From Crocodylus rhombifer (Eukaryota; Chordata; Crocodylia; Crocodylidae), in NCBI GenBank assembly GCA_038503035.1, contig JAVSML010001079.1:124001-188000 (forward strand): DNA of 64,000 nt. Direction: 5' to 3'. This document shows positions 33,721 through 46,673 of the stretch, in pieces. Both the position numbers and the translations under genes were made by a program. The notes beneath the pieces were generated by a model that did not search any database, was not told the origin of the DNA, and worked only from the letters and a program-made list of their open reading frames with translations. Each line of letters begins with the position of its first letter. Position 1 is the stretch's first letter.

Positions 33721-34771
33721 AAAAAGGTTTGTTCAAGTGACTTAACTGGTATTACTTACGAACTCTGTGACAGAGGCAAGTATAGCATTTGGATAACAGC
33801 TGAATTCACTACAAGACCCCAATCTATTCCTAGGGCATCATACATCCTGGGGACATCTACACATGCACTTTGCTGGAAGTTGATTAATTAGCTGTGCAGT
33901 AAAGAGTCACCGTCTACATGTATGGTGCTATTAGACAAGAGTAAAATAATTAACCCTGCTATTGGGTAGTACTGCTTGACATAAGTACTATCCTGTGGTA
34001 GAGTTTAGTGCTCTGCAAGCAAGCATAGATGATGACTAGAACTGGCCGGGAAATGAGGGTGCTACAGTGTTGGGGCTGCCTGCTGCCTAGCTCTGTGCTG
34101 AACCATCCTCATGCCCCAGCCAGCTCCTATGCAGCATGTTGATCTGGGGCAGAGCAGGTCCAGGCTGGCAGGCTGACCACCATCTCCCTGCCCTCCAGGA
34201 TCCCTGGTAGCCAGAACTGTGCTACCCTGGCTCAACATGCTGCACTCCTGGGTGCATATGTAAACATTGCACTGGGGAGCAATATATTCCGATAGAAACT
34301 GCACTGGAATTTATTCATCCATGCTAATTGTACCTGTAAATGCACTCCTTGTGCAGGGTTCTGTGATAAAATAGCACATGACCATGTAATTAAACGCTGT
34401 TTCATAGGTTGGATTGGCATTTCTAATTCCTGAGTCCTTAATTTTTGCATCCTTAATATTCTCTTAATGTAACCTGGGGATGTAATTTCTTAAGAGTTTT
34501 AAAATAAAAACAACTTACCACTGTGTAGACTCCTACTGTTCCCCAGGTTGGGTAACCAGCAGGACCCAGCCTAGGCTACTGCTACTGAACCTCGTGGAGT
34601 AACTTGTATCTGTAGTAGGCTGTTGTTTATGGACCAGTTTTATCCATTGCCCACTCTTAGCCAGTGGATTACAGAGTTATTTGTGGACAACAATGGAATG
34701 TAGGGATTTGGACACCTGAGTCCAATTCTGGGCTTTGTAGAGGAAAACTTATGAACTTTTCTGTCCCTATA
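33721..34771. other. Non-coding DNA, possible MITE fragment
   Basis: GGGGACATCTACACATGCAC at about 33850 resembles the outer end of DNA transposons such as the one at 36623, but no matching right terminus was found. Otherwise nothing recognised. Confidence 0.35.
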
Positions 34772-35005
34772 TATTTAGGCTAGATATCAGGAAGCACTAC
34801 TTCACGGTCAGGGTGGCTAGGATCTGGAACCCACTTCCAAGAGAGGTGGTCCTGGCTCCTACCCTGGGGGTTTTTAAGAGGAGGTTAGATGAACATCTTG
34901 CTGGGGTTGTTTGACCCCAGTATTGTTTCCTGCCATGGTGGGGGGGTTGGACTAGATGATCTACTCAGGGCCCTTCTGACCCTAGAAACTATGAAACTAT
35001 TCACT
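34772..35005 (+). mobile_element. CR1 LINE 3' end
   Basis: Begins in the last coding segment (AGGCTAGATATCAGGAAGCA, CTACTTCACGGTCAGGGTGG) and runs through GGGGTTGGACTAGATGATCT to the terminal AACTATGAAACTAT. 5'-truncated. Confidence 0.92.
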
Positions 35006-36622
35006 AGATTGTCTCTGTTCCCTTCCACTCCACATTATCTCCTGCTCTCCTCACCATATGCTCCTGTCCCCTGGCAAAAGATTGCCATAAAGCTGTCCTT
35101 TGATGAGTACTTTCACTTGTCTGAGCAGAGGGAACACATAAGGACAGAGCTGTGTGGGCATGTGGACATGTTGTGCCATGGACACTCCATGCAGTGTTGC
35201 AGCCTAGGGGGCTGCCATAATATAAGAATGAGCCTAGAGCTGTCTAAAATTATACTAAAGCCTCTCTAGCCTTCAGAGCATATGCAGATTGTCAGGGGGC
35301 AAAGGCAACTTGAAGCTACTTCATCCTCCTGTCTGATGGGCTGTATAAACACAGTCTTCCTATTATTATTAACACTGAGTATTCTTCAGTAGTTCCCAAA
35401 AATACCCAGTCAGGCCATAGATCCCATTGTGCCCAGACCTGTACAGACACCCAGAGAGACACAATATCTCCCCAGACACTGTGTTTGGCTGTGGTTCCAT
35501 ACAGCGTAGCTTTTTCCTGCTCTTGGGCTGAGTATCTTTTATCCTTGTAGCTATGTGTTCCAGTAACTGTAGTTGTACTTAGTGGTATGTCTTGAGGTGC
35601 TGTGCTCCCCTTCAGCTCCATTTTGAGGGAATCTCCAACAAAACAATATTGCTTAAGTTTTGGGATAATAAATGTGACTCAAAATAGCATTTATATTTAT
35701 AACCTATCTTGTTTGATCCTTTTGATATGTGTTTGGAGGCTAACTGACCCCGTAATTAAGCACTTGCATGTTTTGCCCTTACCCAATTTTTCTCTTCGAT
35801 ATTAATTTTTTTTTTATGTTACAGCAAGGCACTTTATTTTTTGAGGTATATATTATATTGTCTGCTTTTGGATTATCATTCCCAGGCACTGCATGGTTTG
35901 CAATTATTTGTAAAAATGGCTTTAATGGCCCAGTATGGGCTGCAGTAAACTATGCCAGGCAGGGGCTGACATTCTGTATTGGAAACAAGACTTTTTTGAC
36001 CACTGCTGTTTCTTATGGAGCCAATCATTCCCTTGAATATCGTGCATTCAGAAATATGTAAGCATCACCCCTGGTCCACATGGATGGAGACAGTGAGTCG
36101 CAACCTGGGAGAGACAGATTTTGAAACAGTCCTGGATTTCTGTAAAACATGGACATAACCTGTGTAGCAGATAATGGCAGGATTCAATCAGTTTATCTCC
36201 ACTCTGCTTAATTTTGCAACTGTAGCACCCCCATGCTTACAAACAGTTCTGCACCTGTCAGCTTCTGTGCACATGAGTTCTGACTCCTGCCTTCATTGGG
36301 GCTTATTCATCCCTCTCGCCTCTCCCTCTCACTCTGCCACTATTTTGCTTTTGGCTGATTCAAGCCCCACACATCATCAGGCAGTATCAGCAACTCCCAA
36401 ACTCTTCCTGAATGACAGTATTATTTAAAATGGTTTTTAATAAAATATATTATTTGATATATAAAATATAAAGGGCAGCTCCAAAAGGGGTTATGGGTTA
36501 GATGGAATTAGTTGAGGTTTTTAGAAGTGCTCCTAATGAAAATCTATACTACTTGTATGCCTAAGTCATTTGTCTTCACAGATGCAAGAACCAAGTCAGA
36601 TTCACTGCATTATACTGAGCTA
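35006..36622. other. Unique non-coding DNA
   Basis: No gene or repeat recognised. The 97-codon frame at 35768-36061 has hydrophobic composition but no domain signature and no splice context. Confidence 0.4.
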
Positions 36623-37303
36623 GGGCATATGTAGATGAAACAGGGGCCCTAAATTAAATTGGTGGGTTTTAAAAAATACCACTTCAGTTTAGGGCTCACT
36701 AACCCCCCAGGTCCTGCACACACCCTGTTGACTTACCTGCCTCTCCAGTGGGGTGGGGAGGGCAAGCTGCCAGCAGGCAGTGCCACCCCTGGGCTGTGCG
36801 GGGGCTGGTGCTTTCCTCCGCAGCAGCTGCGGCCCTCCCCAGGAGGCACCCACCTGCAGGCACCTGACTTGGGCAGTCATGGGGGGCACCTCAGCTGTGA
36901 AGGGAAGCATCAGGCCCCTGTGCAGCTCAGGCAGGCAGGCAGGCTCCAGGGGGAGGGGGAGAAAGATGAAGCCTGCCATTTCTCTTGGGCAGAGCTTCTT
37001 TTCTGGGCTGCTGTCAGGCTGCCTGCAGGGCTTTCTGCAGAGCCATAAAGCCGCACGGAGCCCAGTGCTTTGCTCCCTGGCTGTAGGGGCAGCAAACTAA
37101 AACTCCTTGTAGGAGTTCTAGTTTGCTGCACCCCAAGTCATTTAAGGTGCATTACGTTGCTGAATTTCCTACAGTGGCTGGAATTAATGCGCAATATGCT
37201 GATGAAGTGTGCAAACATTGACATCATTAAAGCAGTGCAAAAACATTTAGCCTGCTTTAAATTGTTATGCAAACATGTCTCTCGTTTTGTCTACACACGG
37301 CCC
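36623..37303. mobile_element. Non-autonomous DNA transposon with inverted ends
   Basis: The left end GGGCATATGTAGATGAAAC is matched by the complement of the right end, GTTTTGTCTACACACGGCC. The left interior is GC-rich and non-coding; the right interior contains GCATTAATTCC-type and TTTGCACAC motifs. A strong hairpin lies at 37089-37129. Frames of 96 to 129 codons in the GC-rich part overlap on both strands and have no domain signature. Flanking 8-mers match only partly, so the target duplication is not established. Confidence 0.55.
37089..37129. other. 19-bp-stem hairpin inside the DNA transposon
   Basis: GCAGCAAACTAAAACTCCT, a TGT loop, then AGGAGTTCTAGTTTGCTGC. The stem has one mismatch in 19 pairs. 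It separates the GC-rich left half of the element from the AT-richer right half. Confidence 0.85.
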
Positions 37304-37390
37304 AGTACTGAGGTACCATACAGAGTAACAATGTTTCTCTGTATCCTTCACTATAACTTGTTCTGTTGCCCAAATGATGAAGAACTAATG

Positions 37391-37625
37391 CAGAGGTTCT
37401 CAAACTGTGGTCTGTGGATGACCACTGGCCCGTGAGCTCCATTCAGATGGTCCACAGAAAGGTTGTGGAACAATTGAGAATATCTGTACTTGTAAGGTAA
37501 GACTACTGATATTAAAATATGAGTTGCGAGCTTTGATTTGTAGAACAAAAACAAGTTTAAGTGGTCCGCCGAGACCCTCAGCAATTTTCAAGTGGTCCAT
37601 GAAAAATAAAGTTTGAGAACCACTG
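37391..37625. mobile_element. Non-autonomous hAT (Charlie-like) element
   Basis: Terminal inverted repeats CAGAGGTTCTCAAACTGTGG and AAGTTTGAGAACCACTG, with internal GTGGTC and CCACAGA motifs, are characteristic of hAT-Charlie MITEs. Flanking 8-mers AACTAATG (37383-37390) and AACTACAG (37626-37633) agree at 6 of 8 positions. The element is 235 bp and non-coding. Confidence 0.88.
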
Positions 37626-37633
37626 AACTACAG

Positions 37634-38876
37634 TATTGTAGCTTTCACTGATTTGGGAGGACATGTTGGAGTCTAAGCATATACAGCAGAGCAATTAGGT
37701 TTAGGTTTTAGGAGGTCTGAATTATGAGAAAGCATTAGATTTGCTAAACTATTGTAATTTGTCTTAGACAACTGGATAAAAGTTTGAATCATGGGCATAT
37801 CTGTCTGTCTGTTTGTGTTGGATGGAAAGATGGCTGAACCATTTGGATGAAGAAAGAACTGGCCCATGCCTGCAACCTACACTTGATTTGAACCATACAA
37901 CTGAACATTGCTGGAGTCACAGAAAAATAGATTATTTTTTAGAACTGAATCCATCTTAATTACAGTTACCTCTCAATTTTGGGGTTTCAGCTGGGTCAAA
38001 AAGATGAACTATTAACATATTGTGAAAGAATTGTTCCCTTCTATTTGCAACCCAGTCAGAAGCACAAGGTACCCAGTACCTAAACCCCCCCCAGTGATAA
38101 ACTCCCAAATGAATGGGCAGTTAGATCCTTAAAGGAACTTTGCATTTCAGCTTTATGCTACTTGAGAGTGCTGCTTGAAGAACACTGGGGAAGAAATGGC
38201 TTGATTGGCACTGCCATGAGGCTGTGATGGTCTTTAGTCCTGTCCCTGCATTCTGGTCACAGAACCTGATCACTGATTATTGAGAGGCAGCGTTCTGCTC
38301 TGGGGATACTCTTGGCTGACACCACCAGTAATGGTGTGTTGTCACTGATGGGCCATTTGCCTTCCACAGGTCCCTTTAAAAGATTCTGATTGCATATGTA
38401 CTATTGTAATGAAGCATGTATCAAGAGACATGGTTATCTGGCATTTTCTTTAAATAATGTATAAACAGGTACATTAGCACCACTGCACAGGCAAAGTGTA
38501 CCTTGTCTCTGAGAGTGGAATACACACTTCACACCTGCAGTGCAATCCTTTTATATGCAAGTGTCTTTGTGGGGAATCCCCCTCAGTCCCCTGGATATTT
38601 AAGTGGGACTCACAGCCAGCCAGCAAGTTCATGTGAACTGGTGACTAGAAGCAAAGACAATGTTAGAAGAGCCCTCTCCTCAGCATTGCTATAGGAAAGA
38701 ATGCTAGAACATGAGAAATCCTCCTTTGAACCCAGCTTGGAATTGGGACATTGGTGAGATGAATTTGGTAGATGTGGCCCAGATCCAAGATACAATTTGC
38801 AAAAGCTACATGCATAAACACAGAGCAAAGAAGCCATCCACGTCCTGCTATTGGTAACAGTGACCTTTGGATGTAC
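37634..38876. other. Unique non-coding DNA
   Basis: No feature recognised. Confidence 0.4.
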
Positions 38877-38990
38877 TTAGTCATGTTAGTCTGAAGTCAA
38901 GTAGAAGACAGGGTAGATGAGCTCACTTCAGCTCATGAAAGCTTGTGCTATATACATACTTCTATTTTGGTTAGTCTGTAAGGTGCAAAC
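38877..38990 (+). repeat. Degenerate repeat with TTAGTCTGTAAGGTGC tail
   Basis: Contains CATGTTAGTCTGAAGTCAAG at the left and CATGAAAGCTTGTGCTATAT, then GGTTAGTCTGTAAGGTGCAA at the right. These phrases are hallmarks of a dispersed amniote repeat, whose usual form reads CGAAAGCTTATGCT and GTTAGTCTCTAAGGTGCC. It is probably related in architecture to the repeats at 13.9 and 17.2 kb. Heavily decayed. Confidence 0.5.
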
Positions 38991-39009
38991 GTATGCTACC
39001 AATGATGAC

Positions 39010-39195
39010 CTTTTCCAATTGTATAGTGCTTTTTACCACAGGTCCCAGAACATTGCACATGAGGGACCAGTTTTATCATCCCCATAGAGTCGCTGAGTCA
39101 CAGAGGTGAAGTGACTTCTCCAAGGTCACAGAACAAGCCAGTGGCAGGGCTAGAAAAGAGAACCCTGGTGCCCTGACTCAGCCCTATGCTCAGCC
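39010..39195 (-). repeat. MIR-like SINE remnant
   Basis: The plus strand reads TTTTATCATCCCCATAGAGT, GAGTCACAGAGGTGAAGTGA, CTTCTCCAAGGTCACAGAAC and GGCAGGGCTAGAAAAGAGAA, the antisense MIR core. This is one of the clearer copies in the window. Confidence 0.75.
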
Positions 39196-42100
39196 TTATG
39201 CTCAGTCCACAGCAGCTGTAATAAGAATGAGTAGCTACTGCTAAACTGAATGGGTTTCAGTATCTAGGGATACTTCACCTAGATCACTCTTAAGAAGCCA
39301 AGAAATTGCTGGATAAAGAAGTGGTTGAGATGAAGGATAGTTGAGTCACATATGGCTGGACAGTGTGTCAGTCACATGATGCCTAATATTGTCAGAAGTT
39401 CCAAATGCCTTTTAAAGCTAATGGTCTGTGTGGTAATAGCTCCTGGCCCTGGAATCCAGGCTAGCAGCTGGTGCCACTAATTGGTAGCCCTAAGGAGGAG
39501 CACGTGAACAGTGGGCAGGCAACTTGATTTCAGGAGCGGCAAAAGGATTAGGATTGCTGCCTTGCTAATTCTATCATTCAGTGTAGTCTTTAATCAAGAT
39601 GAAAAGTCAAGAGACCGCAAGGGGCTAACAAACAACAGCTTTGCCCGATTACTAGAGTCCAACTCACTCAGACCTGACAGACATTGCCTGGAACTGTCAG
39701 GCCAGTAACAGCTTGTAACAGCGCCTGAATTGCAGCTGTTCTTTCTCCTCCCCTGTGGTGTCTGCTGGACAGAGCTAGAAATAACATCAGTGAATAACAT
39801 GTCTGGGCTCTGGTCTTCTTATGGGATTCATGGTTTGTTATTTGAGGGGCTGATGTCAGGTCTTATAACAACATCCAGATGCCTCCAACTAAGTTAAGCA
39901 GAAGTAAACAGGCTGCCTAGTATGGGCTGCAATGCAAAATTAGTGAGCTGCAGTATCATCTCTGTTCCCTCTCCCTTTCTTGATCTATGCCTTGTGTTGT
40001 ATTTCTGGAGAACAAATGAGCCTCGTCCTATTGCACAGGGGTACAGCAATAAGAGGGCATGTAGTAAAATATCTGAAGGAGATTGTTGGAAGTAATAGTG
40101 GTTCAATGATGTCAAAAACCTTACAGACAGCGATAGAAAGTGATGCAGCGTGTGTCTGCAGGGTCAAGGGAAAACTGGCCTTTGTGTCAGTTAGTGGTGA
40201 GTGAACCATAGATTCTACTTGTTTTCTTGGTGAGAGAAGGTTTTGTGAAGCCATCCAGTGCCCCATTTAAGCTCTAGAAGGTTTTCCTTTCTGATATTCC
40301 AGATGGTAACTAATGGTCTCTGATATCATCCATCCTGATTTCAGTGCATCTTCTTCCTCTGGAGAGATGGGCTTGACATTTGTGTATCTTATCTGCCACT
40401 TAGTAACTGAGAATCTCTTCTCAAACTCCACAAATGTGCAAGGGCCCTCCCCAGTGTCCCATGTAAATTGGAATTAGCCCATCCAAACCCCTTTGGGGAG
40501 ACTCTGCCTATAGTATTGACTGAAGTTCTGTGGGCTCAGTCATGCCCCAAAGCTCTCTTTATATGTAAAGAAGCTTGTCCTCAATTGCCTTAATTCATTT
40601 AGCAGAGGTCACAAGAGCTCACAGCATTGCTAACAGTTAGATCCAGAGAGAATAATGGTTTTAAGTGAGCTCATTATCAGCCTTCCCTTGTGTGTTCTGC
40701 CCTTCTCCATCCACCCCTCAGAAACACTCTTCTCTGTTATGTTTGTGACTGAGGCTGAACCCTGCTCCAGATGGCTGTGGGTTGGGAAGATGAAACTTCA
40801 CTGCAATTATAGCTTGCAGATGCACAAATGAGGGAAATTGTGAAACATTGCAATGACAAGGTTGTTTGGGTAGCTTGTGATGCTCCAGATTTAGAGAAAT
40901 CCATGCCTAATGTGCCTGCATGGCAAAGCAAGCCAAAGGCCATATCACTTTTTAAGCTTAAAGTGGCAAAGGAAAGAATGGCATATAAACTGGACTCCTG
41001 CATGCACACATTTTGCAAGCATGAAAGACCTGCTTTATACATGCTGCTTGGCTATGGGAGGTTAGAGGCATGGAGGAGAGTATTTACAGAATCGGATTAC
41101 TTTGGAACCTGAGTTGCTTGCACTGACACTCATATCAAGAGTTAGGGCTTCATTGTTGCCTGGCACTTTATGTCTATTTAGAGACATAGGGTGGGGAAAG
41201 ACTACCCCCATGCTTGTACCATGCAGTGTTGGGCAGGTGCCTTAGAAGTAGATTATGAGTGTGACTAGTCCCAATGTGGGCCATTTAAGAGACTAAGCAA
41301 CCATGCTGCGCCTTCCTGGGTCAGCCCCTGCTACCCCAGTGGCTCTGGGATGTGGATAAGTAAGAAGCTGGTGGAGTCTGAGCAGAACTGAGGGACTGCA
41401 AAGCAGAAAAAAACCAGCTGCATCTGTTTTTGGGACTGCAGTAAGTTGCCTCACTCAAGGAAAAAATGGGGACGTGAGTGAGAACTGGGGCCCTCTCATT
41501 TGCAGCTCCTTTTATGAGCTTGCACTGGAATGGTACTGATGTATACTTCAGCTTGATGCGGGATACCGAGCTAAATCCAGGCTAGTCCTATCTTGTTAGA
41601 ACCTTGAGGCTAATGCTGGCCTATCTCAAACAATCACTAAAGTGAGGTTCACTTCTTTACTGTGCATGCTGTACTTTAAGTTCTTATTTCCATTAACATT
41701 TTTTTTCTTCCCTCCCCTTTCATGCTCTCTCTCTTTCACTACTGCTTGCATTTCCTACCTCTGCTTAGTCTCCATTTTCACTAACAGTTGTCACTAATTT
41801 TTAATTCTTCCCCCCTCTCCTGTGCTGTGAACAATCATACTGGACTTCCCAGAACTGCAGCATTCAAGAGTGCTTGTAATTAGGCAAAACAAAATTTGCT
41901 CCACGCCTCCTACTTAGCAGCTTCTCTTCAGCGCAGAAGTCGTTAAAAGGTTAGCAGCATTAAAGTAGCCTTGGTGGCTACATAATGAGATAGAAAGCAT
42001 TGTATATTAAACATGGAAACAGATACTTTTGACAATAGCTGCCACATTTTGCAATATATAGCAGCAATGACAGTGACAGATGATTCCCAACTCCCTGGCA

Positions 42101-45100
42101 TTAATAATATATATTGCAACATTACCTAGGATCATGTCTTAGAGTACAGATTAGGTAAGGATGTTCTCCACACTGAGTTGTGCAGTCTCTCTACAGGTTG
42201 GCAGTGCCATACAATAGAAGCTATATTTTGATCGGACATTGATTCCAGATAGAACCAAGTTTAGGAGATGAGCATACTTAGGAAGGTTGTGTCCAATGCC
42301 AGCAGTGCTGAGCCACTGGCTCATTAATAGAACCTCTTTATTTACCACATAAGACAGTATTTCTGAACTAATACTCTGCAGGGTGCACTCCGGGCAAAGT
42401 CACGCCCTGATCAAATCTGGTGTAGCTCAGGTTACAGGGTGTATACCCATCTGGAGCATGGGAGTGGAATACAAGTCACCTGAAAGCACTGATGGATTAT
42501 GGAGGTAAGTCACAGCTCAGCTCCAAAACTGGGTAGAATGAGTTCGGGCTGGGTTGGTACTGATTGGCACCTTTCTTAGGCATCCCCCAACAGCACCCCA
42601 GCTGGACTGGGCTGAACCAAACAGAGTGAATATCTCTTCTCTCTGCAGAGACAGGAATGAATGCATTACTGCAGGTATTAATGCAGCTATTAGGTAGGGG
42701 TTTTTGCTATTGAGTGATGGTCATTCCAGGTTTGTAATTTGAAAGGCAAACCAGCACCACCTCTGTCTTTCTTTACTCACCCTGATATCCTCTGATTGGA
42801 TACCTGCACTCAGTAGAATTTAAATAGCACATATCTATATTCACCTAAGTTCTTTATGCAAATAGAGCTTGCACATATGAGTGTTTGCATGTAGAACTGC
42901 ATATACACACAAATGGAGCCCACATTGTGAAATATGGGCCCAAAGGTTTCGCCTCCAGTTGGCAGGCGTAGAATACCACCTGCCTGTATAGGCAAACACC
43001 GGCAGCTGGTGTTGTAATGCTTCACTTACCATATCTCTGAGAGCTACAATGAGATACTGCCTAGTTATTCCAAACAAAATATTGATAAATGTTATGTTAG
43101 TCCTCTGCTTTGTCAGGGGAGATGGTCTAGTCATTATGGAAGCTACAAATCTACTCTTGGGATTGATTCTTGGCTAATACACACATAAAGCTATGTAATT
43201 CCATTGATGTCAGTACTGAATCCTATTTGTGCTGGCATAGGCAAGAGGAGAAACATGCCCTGGTACTGTAATTTGCATGAGAAGTGACATTATTAGAGAA
43301 ATTTATGGTAACGTCAATGGTCAGGATAATAATAGAGATGTCCAAATGGGCTCTGGGAAGAAGCCTTGAGCCACAATTAAGGCGAGGAATGATTGGTGAC
43401 TTTTTCTGCAGTCATACCATGGGACTGTGTGGACTTTGACAATAAGCCTCCTGGAGCTGTTTTCAGGCACTGTTACAATATAGCCCCTAGACTGATGTAG
43501 TTAATGAGACATCACACTTTATATAACAATGTGTTTTTGTACAACTCACCCTAATGAACAAAAACAATACCGTGTGCTTCATAATGGTATTCCTGGTTTT
43601 ATAGCTCAGCATTTGCTATGAATTATTTAAGGTGTCTAGAGTTAAGCATGGCGATTTTTGAGTACTGAATTGTCTGCTGATTCTACCTCACCTCAGATGA
43701 ATTAAAAGGCCTAGTTAGCAGCTTTGATCCTTTTTTTGGCTAGTCCTCCACCTGTGGTGTTTGCCAGCTTGACAATATCTCCATCACTTTTCATGATTTT
43801 GTCCCCCTGGTTTGTTGGCTCTTGGCCCTGGGCTTTCTTTCATTCTTCTCTTAACACTAACATCTGTGCATCCTTGTAAGATATGCCAGTCCTGGCTGTG
43901 CATACAGGTTTCAGATCTTCCAAATGGTGGAGTAAAATAACTTAGCAGGATTGTTCTTGCCTTTACTGGATTTTAGATCAATAAAAATCCCCATGGTAGG
44001 ACCATGTCCAGGCCCAAGTTCAGGAAAGTGTGTAAGTGCATGCATCTAACCAAGTGGGTTTAAGTGTCTAAGTGTTTTCCTGGGTTGGAGCACCAGTCTT
44101 GTCAAGCCTGATATTGGATTAGCTGTAGGCCTGTTTCTGATAGGTGCTTATTACCTTTGCTTCCTATAGAAATCATCAGGAACTCTGTTTCTCTTACTTT
44201 CAGTCATTGAGATTCCAGCCCATCAAGAACACTTTGGGAAACAGAAGGCATGTCAGACCTAATGTGTGGGAGTCTAAACCATGTTGGTCTGATGGAGATG
44301 GAGAGAAATGTTAGAAAAGTAGCTGCCATTTATTGGTGATGTGGTGCAGTACTGGGGTGTAAGTGGGGACAGATGCTGAGCCTGTGATGACTTAATCCTC
44401 CATACAGGAAGAGTCGTGCCCTCTTGTGCCTTTGACCTGAACAGTTACCTTTCCTTTGGTCCTTATGAGACCATGGCACACAGAAAGTAGTTTAGCTGTT
44501 TAATGCAATCTTCTTGCAGAGAAGATGTAGAAGAAAACTACTTCATGTTGCCTGTTCCTGAGCTAGTGGCTACCACATGTGTTCAACCCTTACATATCTG
44601 ATATTTAGTCTTGATCCAGTGACTGTGATTCCTGATCTTATGTCCAAAGCTAAACCATTGATGCCCTGAACCATGGATCACAACTCCAGACATAAATATT
44701 GCCTGATATTTGGCCCTGGAAGTATGTTCCAAGTAAATGAGTAGATCAGGTTATTTTCACAGGTAGTGAACTTGTCCATCACTAATCTACTGACAGTTAC
44801 AGGATAGCAAACCTTAAAACTAGTGTTTCTTTCTGCTTACACCAGGTGCCTTAATAGTCACTTTTTCAGTCACTTTGAATTTTGAGGCTGCATTTTGACC
44901 TTGGAGTTTGAGGTTGCACACAGACATTTATCTAGCTGCGGCCTTGAAGCACAAAGCCTGCAGGCACCTTTGGGAAAGATAAAGATGGCTACAGAAGACT
45001 GAATGAAAGTGGACAGCTGGGATTTCCCAGAGCAAAATGCTGGTGCACAGTGCATTGGTACTCTGCAGCCTCTCTGGACCTGCCCTGCTAGTGGCCAAAG

Positions 45101-45587
45101 GGGATTCAGCTGAGCAACTATGATTGGTGACCAGTGAGCAGCGATCCTCCATTATTTAAGAGAACAAGCATCTTGAATGTTTTCAACTCTGATTTTACTG
45201 ACCTTAGGAAAACACAGAAGTTGAGGCCTCTCTTTCCATGTCTTTCTCTTTCTGATTACAGGCTTACAATTGACCAAATGAAATGAGAGTTGCTTTCCCG
45301 AGAAGGAAGAAGGCTTTTATGTAAACCAAACCCAAGGAGATTAGTGATATTAAAAGCTTTACATTCACAAGTCACATTTCCACCAGATCTTAATGACTAT
45401 ATCAGGCCCATATATCTAAAGCAGCTACCTGAGAAAAATCATGGTTGTTTTGAAATGGTCAAATTAATCAGATGCAACTAGAATAATTTTATTCCTTCTT
45501 CCTTTCAGGTGTAGAATACTCTCATTTGGGTGGGGGTTGTGGCCCCTAGGAAAGATAAAATGGCCTTACCTATATTAGTTTAAAGTA
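39196..45587. other. Long block of unique non-coding DNA
   Basis: No gene, clear transposon or RNA gene recognised in 6.4 kb. Frames of 60 to 101 codons occur on both strands without domain signatures. The stretch 42000-42120 is AT-rich and repeat-free. At about 44268-44330, TCTAAACCATGTTGGTCTGA weakly resembles the repeat tail seen at 38877. Confidence 0.4.
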
Positions 45588-45985
45588 CAGTAAAAGTTCT
45601 GTTATCTGACATCTCCCAGGAATGGGGGATGCTGGATAACAAAATATGCCGGTTAATTGAGTGGCCATGGCTGCCGCTTCTCCCGCCGCATCTGGGGTGT
45701 ACCACCGCCCCTTCTGTGGCATCACAGTCCCTCCTGCCTCATCACCACCCATCCCATGGGCCCTGCAGGAGAGGGAGGCGGGCCTTGCACAGCGCCACGC
45801 AGCCTATTATGCCCCTGGGCTGTGGGGGCTCAACAGCACAGGCTGCTTTGCCCCCGGCTGTGGGGACTCGGAGAAACCAGAAGTGCTGCAGTGGGCACTA
45901 TCAGTTTCACTTTATCTTACAAGTCGATGTGCCGGTTAGTAGGGCATGCCGGCTTGTAAGATGCCAGATAGCGCAGCTTTTACTG
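45588..45985. mobile_element. Non-autonomous Tigger-like (Tc/mariner) element
   Basis: The left end CAGTAAAAGTTCTGTTATCT and the complement of the right end, CAGTAAAAGCTGCGCTATCT, form inverted repeats of about 26 bp, and both are flanked by TA (45586-45587, 45986-45987), the Tc/mariner target duplication. Subterminal ATGCCGGTTA and TGCCGGTTAGT repeats occur on both sides. The interior is GC-rich and has frames of 92 to 166 codons in several overlapping phases with no domain, so they are not genes. Confidence 0.8.
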
Positions 45986-45987
45986 TA

Positions 45988-46214
45988 CTCAAGTTTCCTT
46001 AATATGACACACATTATAGATGTCATGGAACAGATCCATAGCACATGTGAACTCCCCCTTTGCTCCATTCCCATAGCACAAAAGCTATTGCAAAGCAATA
46101 ACTTAGGACAATCTTCAGATGGCAACTAGGGTAAACCTTAGATGGCATGGGGATGGCTTACTGGAGTGAAGACCAAAATTGGAGCACCATGTGCTCTGAT
46201 GGGACCAGAGGGAG
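45988..46214. other. Non-coding spacer
   Basis: Nothing recognised. Confidence 0.3.
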
Positions 46215-46274
46215 GAAGGCTTAACTGAGACCCTGTGGGTAAAACTTCAAGGAGGGTGGGGGGAGAGGGGTCTG

Positions 46275-46667
46275 GTGGTAGGGGTTTACTACAGGCCACC
46301 ACATCAGGAGGAAAAGCTGGATCTGGGATTCTCCAGGCAGCTGGGGGAGGCCGTGCGTACTAAGGATGTTGTGGTCATGGGGGATATGAATGACCCTGAC
46401 ATCAACTGGGAGGAGCAGTCGGCCAGGTCTAGCCACTCACGGAGGTTCCTCACGTGCGTACAGGACCTACACCTCGTGCAGGAGGTACTCATCCCCACTA
46501 GGGAAAACGCCATACTGGATCTGGTGTTAGCCTCTGGGGACGACCTGGTGGGGGAGGTGCTAGTACAAGGGAGGCTAGGGGACAGTGATCATGAAATGAT
46601 CCAGTTTGCTATTCAGAGAAAGGTGGGGAGGGTAACTAGCACAGTGCAAATGCTTGACTTTAGGTAA
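46275..46667 (+). pseudogene. CR1 endonuclease domain, C-terminal half
   Basis: The 130-codon frame encodes the second half of an apurinic-like (exonuclease-endonuclease-phosphatase fold) endonuclease, which nicks the target DNA to prime reverse transcription. Visible motifs: VGVYYRPP, VVMGDMNDPDINWEEQ (the GDFN-type motif), ILDLVLASGDDLV, and GDSDHEMIQF with the SDH catalytic motif intact. The frame ends at a stop near 46665, just before the linker resumes in another frame. The N-terminal catalytic residues are missing because of 5' truncation. Confidence 0.9.
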
Positions 46668-46673
46668 GCGAAC

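Noticed and set aside
33850..34350. Possible DNA transposon beginning GGGGACATCTACACATGC
   Set aside because: No matching inverted right end could be found.
36659..37100. 129- and 115-codon plus frames
   Set aside because: GC-rich interior of a non-autonomous DNA transposon, with a third frame of 96 codons on the opposite strand.
40828..41112. 94-codon plus frame starting MREIVKHCNDKVVWVACDAP
   Set aside because: Looks somewhat protein-like, but it has no recognised domain, no splice context and an opposing frame of 101 codons.
45629..46129. 166-codon plus-strand frame
   Set aside because: It starts inside the Tigger-like MITE, runs out into flanking DNA and has two competing frames over the same bases.
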